From assembly GCF_014200435.1 (NCBI RefSeq), contig NZ_JACHBR010000001.1, positions 5,956,001-6,020,000 of the forward strand: DNA of 64,000 nucleotides. The letters run 5' to 3'. The notes under the pieces were generated by a model, which was not told the DNA's origin, searched no databases, and was given only the letters and a program-made list of their open reading frames with translations. Made by a program: the position numbers and the translations under genes. Origin of the DNA: Sphaerisporangium krabiense. GTDB lineage: Bacteria; Actinomycetota; Actinomycetes; Streptosporangiales; Streptosporangiaceae. How positions within the stretch are numbered: position 1 is the stretch's first letter; every line of letters starts with the position of its first letter. This document shows positions 23,583 through 32,495 of the stretch, piece after piece.

Positions 23583-24422
23583 GTGGCTCATCGGCACAGG
23601 TCCTCTATTGCCGTGGTAGCCGTCATCTGCGCGATGCTGGCGGCCTGTGCGCCTGCGACGACAGAGCGGCACCCTTCTACGGCCGGCCGGTCATTGACCT
23701 TGACCGTCCTGCCCCCGCCTGAAGGACCCTGGCCGTCCACTCTCTTCTCCGTCGGCCTCTGCCCGAAGAAGCAGACCGAAGGCACCCGCAAGTGCCGGAG
23801 CGGGGTAACGGACCGTCAACGGCAGGCGGTCGAGGCGGCGATTCGTGGCGTATCAGGTATCGAGAAGTACGAGTTCCTGACCGCGGAAGCCGCACTCAAG
23901 GCAATGACCGATGATGGTTCAGGGGAAAGCCTCCTCACCGAGGAGGAGACCATGCCCTCATTCGAGGGACGATTCCGAAGCGTCGGGGACGAGAAGGCCA
24001 CGCGCCCGCTGACCGACGACCTGCGATCGGCTGTGGAACACCTCCCCGGCGTGGTCTCCGTGGAACTCTCCACTGATCGCACGTTCTGGTCCGGCAAATC
24101 TGACCTGGCCGTACGGCTGTGCGGTGAACCTCCGAACGAGGACCCGCCCTGCGCCGGCCGAGGACGCCCCTCGCGGCAGGAACGCAAGGCCATCGAGACG
24201 GCCCTTGCGGCCGTCTCGAACATCGACAAGGTCTATTTCGAGGACGCCGGCCACACCCGCAGGGTCGCCGAACACCTCCTGGGCGAGCCCCCCGCCCTGA
24301 ACGAGGTGAGCGAGGCCTACCAGATCAAGATTCTCGACAAACGAGCGGTCGAAGCCATCGAACAAGCCGTCCAGAACCTGCCGGGTGTCGACAGGGTCGT
24401 GGTGCCACAACTGACCTCCTAG
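23583..24422 (+). CDS. Lipoprotein with two FtsX extracellular-domain-like repeats
   Basis: I use GTG 23583 because it yields a proper lipoprotein signal: basic MAHRHR, hydrophobic IAVVAVICAM, and lipobox LAAC with Cys22. The 279-residue product then has two similar units, each with a short strand ending in LC, a second Cys 7-12 residues later, a RQ...A(I/V)E helix, a V/I-x-K-Y/V-x-F strand, and a closing LPGV-x-x-V. That is the pattern of the FtsX extracellular domain, which in FtsEX relays signals to cell-wall hydrolases. No permease or FtsE partner is encoded here. Lipid anchoring outside the membrane is inferred. Confidence 0.75.
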   Translation: MAHRHRSSIAVVAVICAMLAACAPATTERHPSTAGRSLTLTVLPPPEGPWPSTLFSVGLCPKKQTEGTRKCRSGVTDRQRQAVEAAIRGVSGIEKYEFLTAEAALKAMTDDGSGESLLTEEETMPSFEGRFRSVGDEKATRPLTDDLRSAVEHLPGVVSVELSTDRTFWSGKSDLAVRLCGEPPNEDPPCAGRGRPSRQERKAIETALAAVSNIDKVYFEDAGHTRRVAEHLLGEPPALNEVSEAYQIKILDKRAVEAIEQAVQNLPGVDRVVVPQLTS

Positions 24423-24557
24423 TTCGGAGGAGCAGCCACAACGGCAGGCCGGTTCGGGACGCCCGGTTCGAGGCGCCCCGGTGCCCAGGTATGGCGGCTC
24501 CATCGACCACCGATCCGCGTCTCCATCACAGCCCGGCCTCGTACAGGCACACGGGAA

Positions 24558-24588
24558 GGCCCTCTCGCCTTGGCATGGCGAGAGGGCC
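24558..24588. terminator. Bidirectional hairpin terminator
   Basis: GGCCCTCTCGCC pairs perfectly with GGCGAGAGGGCC around a 7-base loop, between two convergent genes (stops at 24422 and 24607). Confidence 0.85.
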
Positions 24589-24606
24589 ATGGTCGCTGGC
24601 GGTACG

Positions 24607-25011
24607 TCAGGGGACGATGACGTGGAAGCCGGTGTCGCGAGCTCCGGAGGCGGTGCCGGTACCGACGAAGATGTCGCGGGCGTCGCCGCAGTTGCTGTCG
24701 TGGCGGACGAAGATGCTGGAGTCCCAGGGGGCGCTGGTCCATTGGGAAGTGGCGACGGGGACGGTGGCCTGGGCGTTGATGTCGGAGTCGAGGCGGATGC
24801 AGTACTGGCCGGTCGCGATCTTGCGGACGCCGGTGACGCCCTTGGAGCGGACGACCGAGCCGTCGCCGTTGACGATCGCCGCGGCACGGATCTTGGGGGC
24901 GGAGGCGCCGCCGAGGTCGGCCAGCGCGGGCAGGGCGAGCGCGGCGGCGCTCCCGATGGCGGTCAGGGTGATGGCCGCGGTCAGGATGACGGCCTTCTTG
25001 GTGGGGTGCAT
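24607..25011 (-). CDS. Secreted protein of unknown function
   Basis: ATG 25011 with AAGGAG close upstream gives 134 residues: signal AVILTAAITLTAIGSAAALA with cleavage near ALA-D, then a beta-rich mature domain with two Cys (GQYCIRLD and SNCGDARDIFVGTG). A degenerate copy lies at 21775-22030. I do not recognise a named domain. A palindrome 88-109 bases upstream may be its operator. Confidence 0.7.
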   Translation of the reverse strand: MHPTKKAVILTAAITLTAIGSAAALALPALADLGGASAPKIRAAAIVNGDGSVVRSKGVTGVRKIATGQYCIRLDSDINAQATVPVATSQWTSAPWDSSIFVRHDSNCGDARDIFVGTGTASGARDTGFHVIVP

Positions 25012-25094
25012 ACTGCTCCTTCGGTGGGGGCGCGAGACGTGTGGACTGCGGGGGGATGGTCGTGGCGTGGCCACCTCACGTTGAACGTGCATCG

Positions 25095-25120
25095 CAGAGT
25101 GTAGTTACACGAGTACTCTG
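25095..25120. promoter_or_regulatory. Nested palindrome upstream of the 25011 gene
   Basis: GTGTAGTTACAC (25099-25110) is a perfect palindrome inside CAGAGT...ACTCTG. Its position fits an operator or the promoter of the minus-strand secreted-protein gene. The rest of 25012-25403 shows no gene. Confidence 0.35.
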
Positions 25121-25403
25121 GGTTGCATACCGTGTGGGTGAGGCTCATGTGACCCGGAGCCGTACGGTGATCGTTCCCTGTGGTCCGCAGGAAGGAATAA
25201 ACCGGTTGCTTGTGGCGAAAGGGATTGTTTGACTGGCGCCGAGCAGATTGGGGGGATGTTGATGCCCGTGGGTACCGAGGACGCCGTCGTGCGCCCTCGA
25301 GCGGGTCGACGTCCCCACCGGAGGCTCCGGCGGGGGTGATCCCGCGTGGGTTGCGACGGCACGGTCGGCCAACTCGCACCCCATTTCGTCTGGAGCCACT
25401 CCA

Positions 25404-25757
25404 TTGCCACGCCATCGCGCCCGCGTCAGTTCCTTCCGTTGTGTCAACTGCCGCCTCGACGTGCCCGCCGACGCGCCGGGCACCGCGCACCGTAACCACT
25501 GCCCCACCTGCCTGTGGTCCAGGCACCTGGACGACACCCCGGGTGACCGAGCCGCCGACTGCGCCTCGGGTATGGCGCCGATCGCCATCCACGCGCGCCA
25601 GGACGGCGAGTGGTCGATCATCCATCGCTGTACGGCGTGCGGCACGCTCAACGCCAACCGCGTCGCCGGTGACGACAACCCGCTCACGTTGATGCGGCTG
25701 GCCGTCGCACCACTGGCACGCCCGCCGTTCCCGCTGGACTACTTCGCTCAGCTCTGA
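25404..25757 (+). CDS. RNHCP-domain zinc-binding protein
   Basis: This 117-residue protein has CVNC near the N-terminus, the name-giving HRNHCPTCLWSRHLDD motif, and a later CTACG, giving three CxxC pairs that suit zinc sites. RNHCP proteins are small actinobacterial and firmicute proteins without a proven role. The start is TTG with GGAG 8 bases upstream; other starts would lengthen it into non-coding sequence. Monocistronic. Confidence 0.85.
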   Translation: MPRHRARVSSFRCVNCRLDVPADAPGTAHRNHCPTCLWSRHLDDTPGDRAADCASGMAPIAIHARQDGEWSIIHRCTACGTLNANRVAGDDNPLTLMRLAVAPLARPPFPLDYFAQL

Positions 25758-26031
25758 GACGGCGTCCCGACCCGTCGGGCGGGTGTGGAGCCGAGCCGGA
25801 ACTTGCGTAGGGGGTACCGATGCCGGCCCTTCTTCCCGCCGCGCATCGTGGAGGCGTGAGTTCTGGGCGCACTCCGCACCCGGCCAGGAAGGGAGATGTG
25901 GTGGAGCGACGACAACGCTGGTCGTGAACGAACGGGGCTTATCAAGAATCACGGTGGAAAAGGCGAGCGCCATAACCGCGTCCCACATCAGGTGTGAGAC
26001 GTCGGCAGACCGATCAGATGGGAAGGCTCAC

Positions 26032-26799
26032 GTGGGCTTCAACGCGATCACCGCTCGACAGGCCGCAGGCACCCGCCCCGGTTCGCGGCGGGCGACGGCT
26101 CTGGTGATGATGGTCCTCACCGTGGTCACCGCGATGGTGACGACCGCTCCGGCGGCGCGGGCGGACCTCCCCTACGGGCCCTACACCTGCCGGAACGGAT
26201 CCGTCTGGCGGGAGGCCGTGCCGGCCGACCGCGTCTGTGTGGACCCGGCCCGGCGGGCACAGACGTGGCAGCAGAACGCGGAGGCCGCATCACACGTAGA
26301 ACCCGGCGGCGGCCCCTATGGCCCCGACACCTGTAAGCAGGGGTATGTCTGGCGCGAATCCCGGCCTTCCGACCACGTCTGCGTCACCCCGTCCTTCCGC
26401 GACACGGTCGAATTCGAGAACAAGGTGGCGCCGGTCCGATACGCGGACCTGGCGGCCATCCCCGCCAACACTTTCCGCTTCTACCGTGACCCGTACGGCG
26501 TCTACGAGGGAGCGTCGGTGCAGGGCTACTCGCCCACCCCTGGGGGCTACGTCGCCATGTACGGCTGGCTGGGCGGCGACTCCAGCGGTGACGTCAATTA
26601 CATCCGGCGGATAGGGCCGGGCCAGAACCCCCTCGCCTGGGGCTGGGCCGACAGCACCGGATTCCTGCGCGTGAGGGTCACCCCTCCTCACTGCATCGGC
26701 TTGAACTCCAACAAGCGGATGTACCTCATCGTGGTCGATGAAGCGACGGGATCGGTCAGCAATGCCGGGTGGGGCTATGTTCCCTGCGGATGGGTGTGA
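26032..26799 (+). CDS. Secreted protein with two YGPxTCxxGxVWRE repeats
   Basis: GTG 26032 (GGGAAGG upstream) gives 255 residues with a long Sec signal (ATALVMMVLTVVTAMVTT, cleavage near ARA). Two repeats follow, YGPYTCRNGSVWREAVPADR and YGPDTCKQGYVWRESRPSDH, each then VCVxP..R. This Cys-containing repeat is frequent in actinomycete extracellular proteins. The C-terminal half is a beta-rich domain with two more Cys. Function unknown. The gene ends at a strong hairpin shared with the convergent liv operon. Confidence 0.7.
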   Translation: MGFNAITARQAAGTRPGSRRATALVMMVLTVVTAMVTTAPAARADLPYGPYTCRNGSVWREAVPADRVCVDPARRAQTWQQNAEAASHVEPGGGPYGPDTCKQGYVWRESRPSDHVCVTPSFRDTVEFENKVAPVRYADLAAIPANTFRFYRDPYGVYEGASVQGYSPTPGGYVAMYGWLGGDSSGDVNYIRRIGPGQNPLAWGWADSTGFLRVRVTPPHCIGLNSNKRMYLIVVDEATGSVSNAGWGYVPCGWV

Positions 26800-26810
26800 C
26801 CCTCCCCGCC

Positions 26811-26868
26811 GCCCGGTCGGCGAGCACGGCGACCGCGAGCGAGCGGTGCGCGTGCTCGCCGACCGGGC
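26811..26868. terminator. Long perfect-stem bidirectional terminator
   Basis: An 18-base perfect stem (26811-26828 with 26851-26868, starting GCCCGGTCGGCGAG) around a 22-base loop lies between convergent stops at 26799 and 26932. Confidence 0.8.
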
Positions 26869-26931
26869 CGCGACCGCGGTCCCGCCGATCCGGGCCCGGC
26901 CACGGCGATGTCCGTAGGTTCCGTATCCGTC

Positions 26932-27702
26932 TCAGGCGTTACTGTTCGAGCCTCCGCCCAGGTAGGCGGTGTGCAGCAGGTCGGGGGAGGCGCGGAGGTG
27001 GTCGGAGGTGCCCTCGTAGGCGATGCGGCCGCGGTCTAGTACGTAGACGCGTTCGGCGAGTTCGAGGGCTACTCCCATGAACTGTTCGATGAGGAGGACG
27101 CCGATTCCTCGGGCGGCCAGGTCGGCGAGGACCGGTACGAGGCGGGCCACGACGACGGGGGCGAGGCCGAGGGAGAGTTCGTCGACGAGTAGGTAGCGGG
27201 GGCGGGCGACCAGGGCCTGGGCCAGGGCGAGCATCTGTTGCTGGCCGCCGGACAGGGTGCCGGCCGGGCGGTCGGTCAGGTCGTGGAGCTCGGGGAAGAC
27301 CTCGATCGCGGCGGTGACCGCCGCCGGGACCTCGCGCTTGGGGAGGCCGGCGCCGGCGACGCGTAGGTTGTCGGCGACGGACAGGTCGGCGAGGACGCGG
27401 TGGCCTTCGGGGACGGCGGCGACGCCGGCGGCACGGACGCGCTCGGGGCGCAGGCCGGTCAGGTCGTTGCCGTCGGCGACGACGGTGCCGGCGGTGGGGC
27501 GCAGGAGGCCGGCGACGGTGAGCACGAGGCTGCTCTTGCCCGCGCCGTTCGCGCCGAGCAGGGCGGTCACCTTGCCCCGGGGGACGGCCAGGTCGACGCC
27601 GTGCAGAACGACCCGCCCGCCGCGCGCCACCTTGAGCCCCTCGACGCGCAGGTCCTCCGCGGGCTGACCCGCGGGCCGCGGTTCCTCGTTCATGCCGGCC
27701 AC
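26932..27702 (-). CDS. livF: Branched-chain amino-acid-type ABC transporter, ATP-binding protein LivF
   Basis: This 256-residue ATPase has Walker A GANGAGKSS, signature LSGGQQQM and Walker B LLVDELSLGLAP, the last being typical of LivF. With LivG it powers uptake of branched-chain amino acids or, for this broad family, urea, short amides and other small polar substrates. It is last in the four-gene minus-strand operon, 43 bases after livG. GTG 27702 sits behind AGGAAGGGA; ATG at 27693 is an alternative. The operon ends at a strong hairpin. Confidence 0.88.
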   Translation of the reverse strand: MAGMNEEPRPAGQPAEDLRVEGLKVARGGRVVLHGVDLAVPRGKVTALLGANGAGKSSLVLTVAGLLRPTAGTVVADGNDLTGLRPERVRAAGVAAVPEGHRVLADLSVADNLRVAGAGLPKREVPAAVTAAIEVFPELHDLTDRPAGTLSGGQQQMLALAQALVARPRYLLVDELSLGLAPVVVARLVPVLADLAARGIGVLLIEQFMGVALELAERVYVLDRGRIAYEGTSDHLRASPDLLHTAYLGGGSNSNA

Positions 27703-27745
27703 CGCGGTCCCTTCCTCGTGTGATGCCGTGCGGGTGCTTGTGGGG

Positions 27746-28453
27746 TCATGCGACGGGCTCGCCGAGGTAGGCGGCGCGGACGCGGGCGTCGTTCAGGACC
27801 TCGGCGGTGGGGCCTGAGGTGACCAGGCGGCCGAAGTCGAGTACGGCGGTGGTCTCGCAGATCTCGCCGACCAGGCCCATGTCGTGCTCGATCAGGACGA
27901 CGAGCGCCCCGAACCGCTCGGGGACGGACCGTATGGCGTCCGCCAGTTCCGCCGACTCGGCCTCCGACAGGCCGGCGCTCGGCTCGTCGAGCAGGACGAT
28001 CTTCGGGGTGCCGGCGAGGGATCTGGCCAGCTCCAGCTTTCTGCGCTCGAACAGGGTGAGCGCGCCCACCGGGCGGTCCGGGCCGGTCAGGCCGACGAAC
28101 TCCAGCAGCTCGGCGGCGTCGGCCCCGGCGGCGCCGGCGGCGAGGTGGTCGCGGGCGAGCAGCAGGTTGGCGCCCACGCTGAGCTCGGCGACGAGCTGCT
28201 CCTGCTGGAAGGTGCGGCGCAGCCCCCAGCGGGCCCTGCGGTGGGCGGGCAGGGCGAGCAGGTCGGTGCCGTTCACGTGGGCGGCGCCGGAGCTTGGACG
28301 CACGAATCCGGACAGGACGTTGAACAGCGTGGTCTTCCCTGCGCCGTTGGGGCCGATCAGACCGCACAATCCGGACTCGTAGGTCAGGGTCACGCCGTCG
28401 AGAGGCTTGACCCCGCCGAACCGCACGGTCAAGTCCGATATTTCCAGCTTCAT
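27746..28453 (-). CDS. livG: Branched-chain amino-acid-type ABC transporter, ATP-binding protein LivG
   Basis: This 235-residue ATPase has Walker A GPNGAGKTT, an atypical signature region (LTLFERRKLELARSLA instead of LSGGQ, usual for LivG) and Walker B IVLLDEPSAGLSE. The ATG overlaps the stop of the fused permease gene (ATGA), so expression is coupled. It pairs with LivF in the transporter. Confidence 0.88.
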   Translation of the reverse strand: MKLEISDLTVRFGGVKPLDGVTLTYESGLCGLIGPNGAGKTTLFNVLSGFVRPSSGAAHVNGTDLLALPAHRRARWGLRRTFQQEQLVAELSVGANLLLARDHLAAGAAGADAAELLEFVGLTGPDRPVGALTLFERRKLELARSLAGTPKIVLLDEPSAGLSEAESAELADAIRSVPERFGALVVLIEHDMGLVGEICETTAVLDFGRLVTSGPTAEVLNDARVRAAYLGEPVA

Positions 28454-30399
28454 TTCGCGGCCACCGCTTCCGTCTCCGGTTCCGCGGCGGGCGCCGGATC
28501 TCGCCGCTTCGGGCGCAGCAGCGCGGCGAGGGTCTCCAACTGCCCGCCGATGCCGCGCGGCGCGGTGATCAGGGCGTGCATGAGGCCGATCCCGAAGACG
28601 ACGAGGATGAGGTTGCCGTCGATCCCGACCGAGTCGAGGACGGCGGGCAGGATCTGGCCCATCACGCCGGCCACGATCGCGCCGGTCAGGCCGTACGCGC
28701 CGCCGATCAGCACCACCGCGAAGAGCAGCACCGAGTCGGACGCCCGGAACGCGATCGGGTCGAGCCGCCCGGAGTTGGCCGCGAGGAAGGCCCCGGCCAC
28801 GCCGGTGACGAACGCCGCGAGCGCGAAGCCCCACAGCTTGTACCTGGTGATGGCGATGCCGGTCGCGAGCGCGCCCGCCTCGCTCTCCCTGATCGCCGCC
28901 CACGCGCGTCCGGGTCGCCGCCGCTGGTGCACCAGGACGAGGATCAGCGCGAGCACCGCGCACGCGATCGTGAGCCGGAAGAACGCCGAGTCCGACGAGG
29001 CGAACGACGGGCGCGGCATCGAGCGCTGCACCTCGCCGGAGACCCGGCCGAGGAACCCGCCGCCGCCGTCGGGGAACCCGGCCGCGTTGAACGCCACCTG
29101 GAACGCGCCGCCCGCCATCAGCGTGACGAGCGCCAGGTCGATGCCGGACAGCCGCAGCGCGGGCAGGCCGTACACGATCCCGACCAGGCACGTCGCCGCC
29201 CCGGCCAGCAGCACGACGAGCGGGAACGGCAGGCCGGTCGCGAACGACAGGCGCAGCGCGACCCAGCCGCCGACGCCGAGCAGCGCGACCTGGCCGAGCG
29301 AGACGAGGCCGAGCCTGCCGTACAGCAGGCCGATGCCCGCCGAGGGGACGGCGAAGATGGCCGCCGAGGTGATCACCCGGACCCAGTAGCCGGTGGCCAC
29401 CATCGGCACCACGACCGCGAGCACGGCGGTGCCCGCGAGCAGCGCGAGCGCCACCCACAGCACCCGTCGCCGGTCGCCGGGCGGCTGAGGGTGCGCGGTC
29501 GCGGTCGCGGCGCTCTCCGCCGAGCGGATCTCGACCGTGCTGCCCCTGCGGGCCCGCGCGCTGCGCCGCTGGAGCCAGAGGATGACGAGGACCGCCACCG
29601 CGAACGGCGCGACGGCCCGGTAGGGCGCGACGGTCGTGAACGCGCCGCCGACGCCCTCGATGAGCCCGACCGCGAGCCCGCCCGCCAGCGTGACGCCGAT
29701 CGAGCGGAACCGCCCGACGACGCCCGCCGCCAGCGACGCGATCACGAGGAACGTGAGCGTGCCCGCCTCCAGGCGGGTGAGGTCGGCGAGGACCAGGCCG
29801 GTGATCCCGGCGACGGCGCCGCTGACCACCCACGCGACGGTCTCGACGCGCAGGATGCGCACGCCGAGCAGCGCGCTGATCTCGCGGTCGCCCGCGAGGG
29901 CGCGCATCTGGGTGCCGATCCTGCTGCGGCGCAGCAGGATCGCGGCGGCCACCGTGAGGCCGACCGCCAGCAGGAACGCGAACGCCTGCGTGCCGGTGAC
30001 GCGCGCCGAGCCCACGTCCCAGCCGAACTCGTCGGTCGGGAGGCTGAGCGTGCGCGGGTCGTCCGACCAGTTCCAGAAGCAGAAGCCGAGCAGCACGAGC
30101 GCGAACCCGAGCGTGCACACGGCCTTGACGAGGGAGTCGCGCTGTGCGACGAGGGGCGAGAGCAGGCGGCCGTACAGGCCGGAGAGGACGGCGGCCAGGG
30201 CCGGCGCCACCGCGTAGGCGAGCGCCGGGCTCTGGCCGTCCTCGATGAGCTGCCAGGCCACCAGGGCGCTGAGCGCGCCGATCGCGCCGTACGCGAGGTT
30301 CAGCACGCCCGTCGCGCGGAACAGCACGACGATGCCGACACCGGACAGCGCGTACACGGACCCGAGGGCGAGCCCGCTGATGACGAAGGGGAGCAGCAT
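28450..30399 (-). CDS. Fused LivH-LivM permease of a branched-chain amino-acid-type ABC transporter
   Basis: This 649-residue protein joins both permease halves. Residues ~1-285 are LivH-like (start SGLALGSVYALSGVGIVVLF, with the EAA-like TQMRALAGDREISALLGV loop). After a charged linker (~285-310), residues ~315-620 are LivM-like (GIGLLYGRLGLVSLGQVALLG, AWAAIRESEAGALATGI). Most organisms keep livH and livM separate; fused forms occur in some actinobacteria. It starts 4 bases after the binding-protein stop and overlaps livG. The C-terminal tail is Ala/Glu-rich. Confidence 0.85.
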   Translation of the reverse strand: MLLPFVISGLALGSVYALSGVGIVVLFRATGVLNLAYGAIGALSALVAWQLIEDGQSPALAYAVAPALAAVLSGLYGRLLSPLVAQRDSLVKAVCTLGFALVLLGFCFWNWSDDPRTLSLPTDEFGWDVGSARVTGTQAFAFLLAVGLTVAAAILLRRSRIGTQMRALAGDREISALLGVRILRVETVAWVVSGAVAGITGLVLADLTRLEAGTLTFLVIASLAAGVVGRFRSIGVTLAGGLAVGLIEGVGGAFTTVAPYRAVAPFAVAVLVILWLQRRSARARRGSTVEIRSAESAATATAHPQPPGDRRRVLWVALALLAGTAVLAVVVPMVATGYWVRVITSAAIFAVPSAGIGLLYGRLGLVSLGQVALLGVGGWVALRLSFATGLPFPLVVLLAGAATCLVGIVYGLPALRLSGIDLALVTLMAGGAFQVAFNAAGFPDGGGGFLGRVSGEVQRSMPRPSFASSDSAFFRLTIACAVLALILVLVHQRRRPGRAWAAIRESEAGALATGIAITRYKLWGFALAAFVTGVAGAFLAANSGRLDPIAFRASDSVLLFAVVLIGGAYGLTGAIVAGVMGQILPAVLDSVGIDGNLILVVFGIGLMHALITAPRGIGGQLETLAALLRPKRRDPAPAAEPETEAVAAK

Positions 30400-30403
30400 C
30401 GGA

Positions 30404-31696
30404 TCAGTCGCTGGTCAGCAGGCCCTGGGCCTTCTCCGCGGCGCGGATGGGGCCGAGGTCGGGGTCCTGGGTGTCGGCGCAGTCGCGGACCAGGGCGTAG
30501 CCGTCGCCCTGCATCTTCACCTGTCTGGTGACGTGGTTGGCGTTGTGGCGCGGGGCCTCGCCGAAGTACCACGGCGCGCACAGGATGTCGCTCTTGTAGC
30601 CCTTGATGCCGACCACGGCCTTGCTGACCTCGTCGCGGGTGAGGTCGCCCTTGAGCTTCATGATCGTGTCCACGAAGATCTTCGCGGACAGGAACCCGCC
30701 CTGGGAGAAGGAGTCGCGCGGGTCCTTGGGGTCGCCGTACGCGTCCATCACCTTGCGCCAGAGCTGGTTGTCCGGCGTGGTCGCGTCGAGCATCGTGAAC
30801 TCGGAGTTGGACACGAACCCGTCCCAGTAGCCGCCGACCTGCTTGGGGAAGGTGGTGTCGTAGCAGGGGGTCAGGCAGACGAAGTGGACCTTGTCCTTGA
30901 GTCCCTGCGCCTGGGCGGCCTTCATGATGGCCGCGTTGTCGGGCGCGGGGTCCTCCATGACGATCGTGTCGGGCTCGCCGCGCATGGCCTGGAGCAGGAC
31001 GGCGGGCGCGTCCTTGATGCCCGGATCGTGCAGGACGTTGCCCGCGGTGGTCAGGCCCTTGCTCTTGAGGTAGGCGTCGACGCCGGCCTGGGTCCAGTCG
31101 CCGGTGCCGGGCACCGAGTTGCTGATCTGGGCGACCTTCTTGGCGCCGAACACCTCGACCGCGTACTGGACGGAGCCGATGGCGCTGATGCGCGGGCCCG
31201 CGTTGACGGGGGCGATGCGGGGCGACTCGAAGCAGGGCCGCGGCACGCCGGTCGCGAGCAGGTCGTACAGGCCGTTCTTCTCCCAGATCGGGCCGGAGAC
31301 GCCGCAGGCCACGAAGCTGGAGCCGCCGACGATGCCGACCAGGTCGGCGTTGCCGGCGAGCTTGGTCGCCAGCTCGGAGGCCTTCTGCGGGTTGAGGCCG
31401 TCGTCCTCGACGATGTAGCTGATCGGGCGGCCGTTGACGCCGCCGTTGGCGTTGACGCAGTCGAAGTACGCGCGGGCGGCCTTGGGGGCCGAGCTGAAGT
31501 CGATGCCCCCGCTCGCGGTCACGATCGCGCCCACGGTGATCGGTTTGCCGGTCGCCTTCTGCCCGTTGCCGAGGCCGCACTTGACCTGGTCCTTGGCCAC
31601 CGGCGGCGATCCGGACTCGTCGGCGCCACCCCCACAGGCGGTGACGGCGAGCAGCAGCCCGGCCGCCAGTACGGCGAGTCGTGTAGCACGGAGCAT
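30404..31696 (-). CDS. Substrate-binding lipoprotein of the Liv-type ABC transporter
   Basis: This 430-residue protein has a lipoprotein signal (AVLAAGLLLAVTACGGG, lipobox VTAC) and a type-I periplasmic-binding fold of the Peripla_BP_6 group (ITVGAIVTASGGIDFSSAPK start; VNGRPISYIVEDDGLNPQKA is the usual second strand). It should capture the substrate outside the membrane and deliver it to the fused permease. First gene of the operon. Substrate cannot be fixed, since this family binds amino acids, amides, urea or aromatic acids. Confidence 0.88.
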   Translation of the reverse strand: MLRATRLAVLAAGLLLAVTACGGGADESGSPPVAKDQVKCGLGNGQKATGKPITVGAIVTASGGIDFSSAPKAARAYFDCVNANGGVNGRPISYIVEDDGLNPQKASELATKLAGNADLVGIVGGSSFVACGVSGPIWEKNGLYDLLATGVPRPCFESPRIAPVNAGPRISAIGSVQYAVEVFGAKKVAQISNSVPGTGDWTQAGVDAYLKSKGLTTAGNVLHDPGIKDAPAVLLQAMRGEPDTIVMEDPAPDNAAIMKAAQAQGLKDKVHFVCLTPCYDTTFPKQVGGYWDGFVSNSEFTMLDATTPDNQLWRKVMDAYGDPKDPRDSFSQGGFLSAKIFVDTIMKLKGDLTRDEVSKAVVGIKGYKSDILCAPWYFGEAPRHNANHVTRQVKMQGDGYALVRDCADTQDPDLGPIRAAEKAQGLLTSD

Positions 31697-31959
31697 GGGC
31701 GGGTCTCCTCATCTACATCAATGGTTCAGACGCTCGCCAGCGGAGCCCCCCGAGGGTCCAGCGTGCCGCAAATCATGTATGACCTCAGATATCTTTGTCC
31801 ATAGCCTGTCGGACATGCTGGACGTGTCGCCCTCCCAAGGGTGGCACAGACCACGTCGGTCGGGGTGAAGTCCGGCGGAGTCGTTCTCGTCCTCGGTTAC
31901 GCGTGTGCCGCTCGATGACGAGCCCGGACGGCACCTCGAAGGATCGGCCGGAGAGGGAC

Positions 31960-32487
31960 ATGGGATACACCACCGAGTTCGAGGGGCGCGTCAGGATCGA
32001 CCCGCCGCTCAATTCGCACGAGGTCCGCTATCTGACGCGGTTCGCGGGCACCCGTCGCATGAACCGCCGCAACGGGCCCTACTACTGCGGCACCGGATTC
32101 GCGGGACAGGACCACGAGCCGGACATCATCGATTACAGCCGCCCGCCGGCCGGTCAGCCGGGCCTGTGGTGCCAGTGGACGCCCGCCGAGGACGGCGGCG
32201 CGCTGGAGTGGAACGGCGCGGAGAAGTTCTACGACCCGGTCGAATGGATGGCCTACCTGATCGACACGTTCCTGAAGCCCGGCGCCATTGTCGGGCGGGA
32301 AATGGCGGGCCGCGTTCCCGCCGCGAACGGAGGGCGCTGGTACGCGCCGGAGTTCGCTTTCTTCACGTGCGATCACATCGTGAACGGGCGGATACTCGCG
32401 GAGGGCGAAGAGTTCGACGACCGCTGGACGCTGCGCGTCACGGACAATTTCGTCGAGCGCCTGGAAGGGCATCACCGGGGGTCGTAG
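31960..32487 (+). CDS. Conserved hypothetical actinomycete protein
   Basis: ATG 31960 with GGAGAGG upstream gives 175 residues (in-frame sequence before it has no ribosome site). It begins MGYTTEFEGRVRIDPPLN and contains RPPAGQPGLWCQW and KFYDPVEWMAYLI, rich in aromatic residues. I recall similar unnamed proteins across actinomycetes. It is soluble with no signal, and its end is 8 bases from the convergent FAD-enzyme stop. Function unknown. Confidence 0.65.
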   Translation: MGYTTEFEGRVRIDPPLNSHEVRYLTRFAGTRRMNRRNGPYYCGTGFAGQDHEPDIIDYSRPPAGQPGLWCQWTPAEDGGALEWNGAEKFYDPVEWMAYLIDTFLKPGAIVGREMAGRVPAANGGRWYAPEFAFFTCDHIVNGRILAEGEEFDDRWTLRVTDNFVERLEGHHRGS

Positions 32488-32495
32488 GCCGGCGG

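Noticed and set aside
28576-30531. 650-codon plus-strand open frame opposite the permease fusion
   Set aside because: Asp/Arg/Glu/Gln-rich mirror of a real gene, typical antisense openness in GC-rich DNA.
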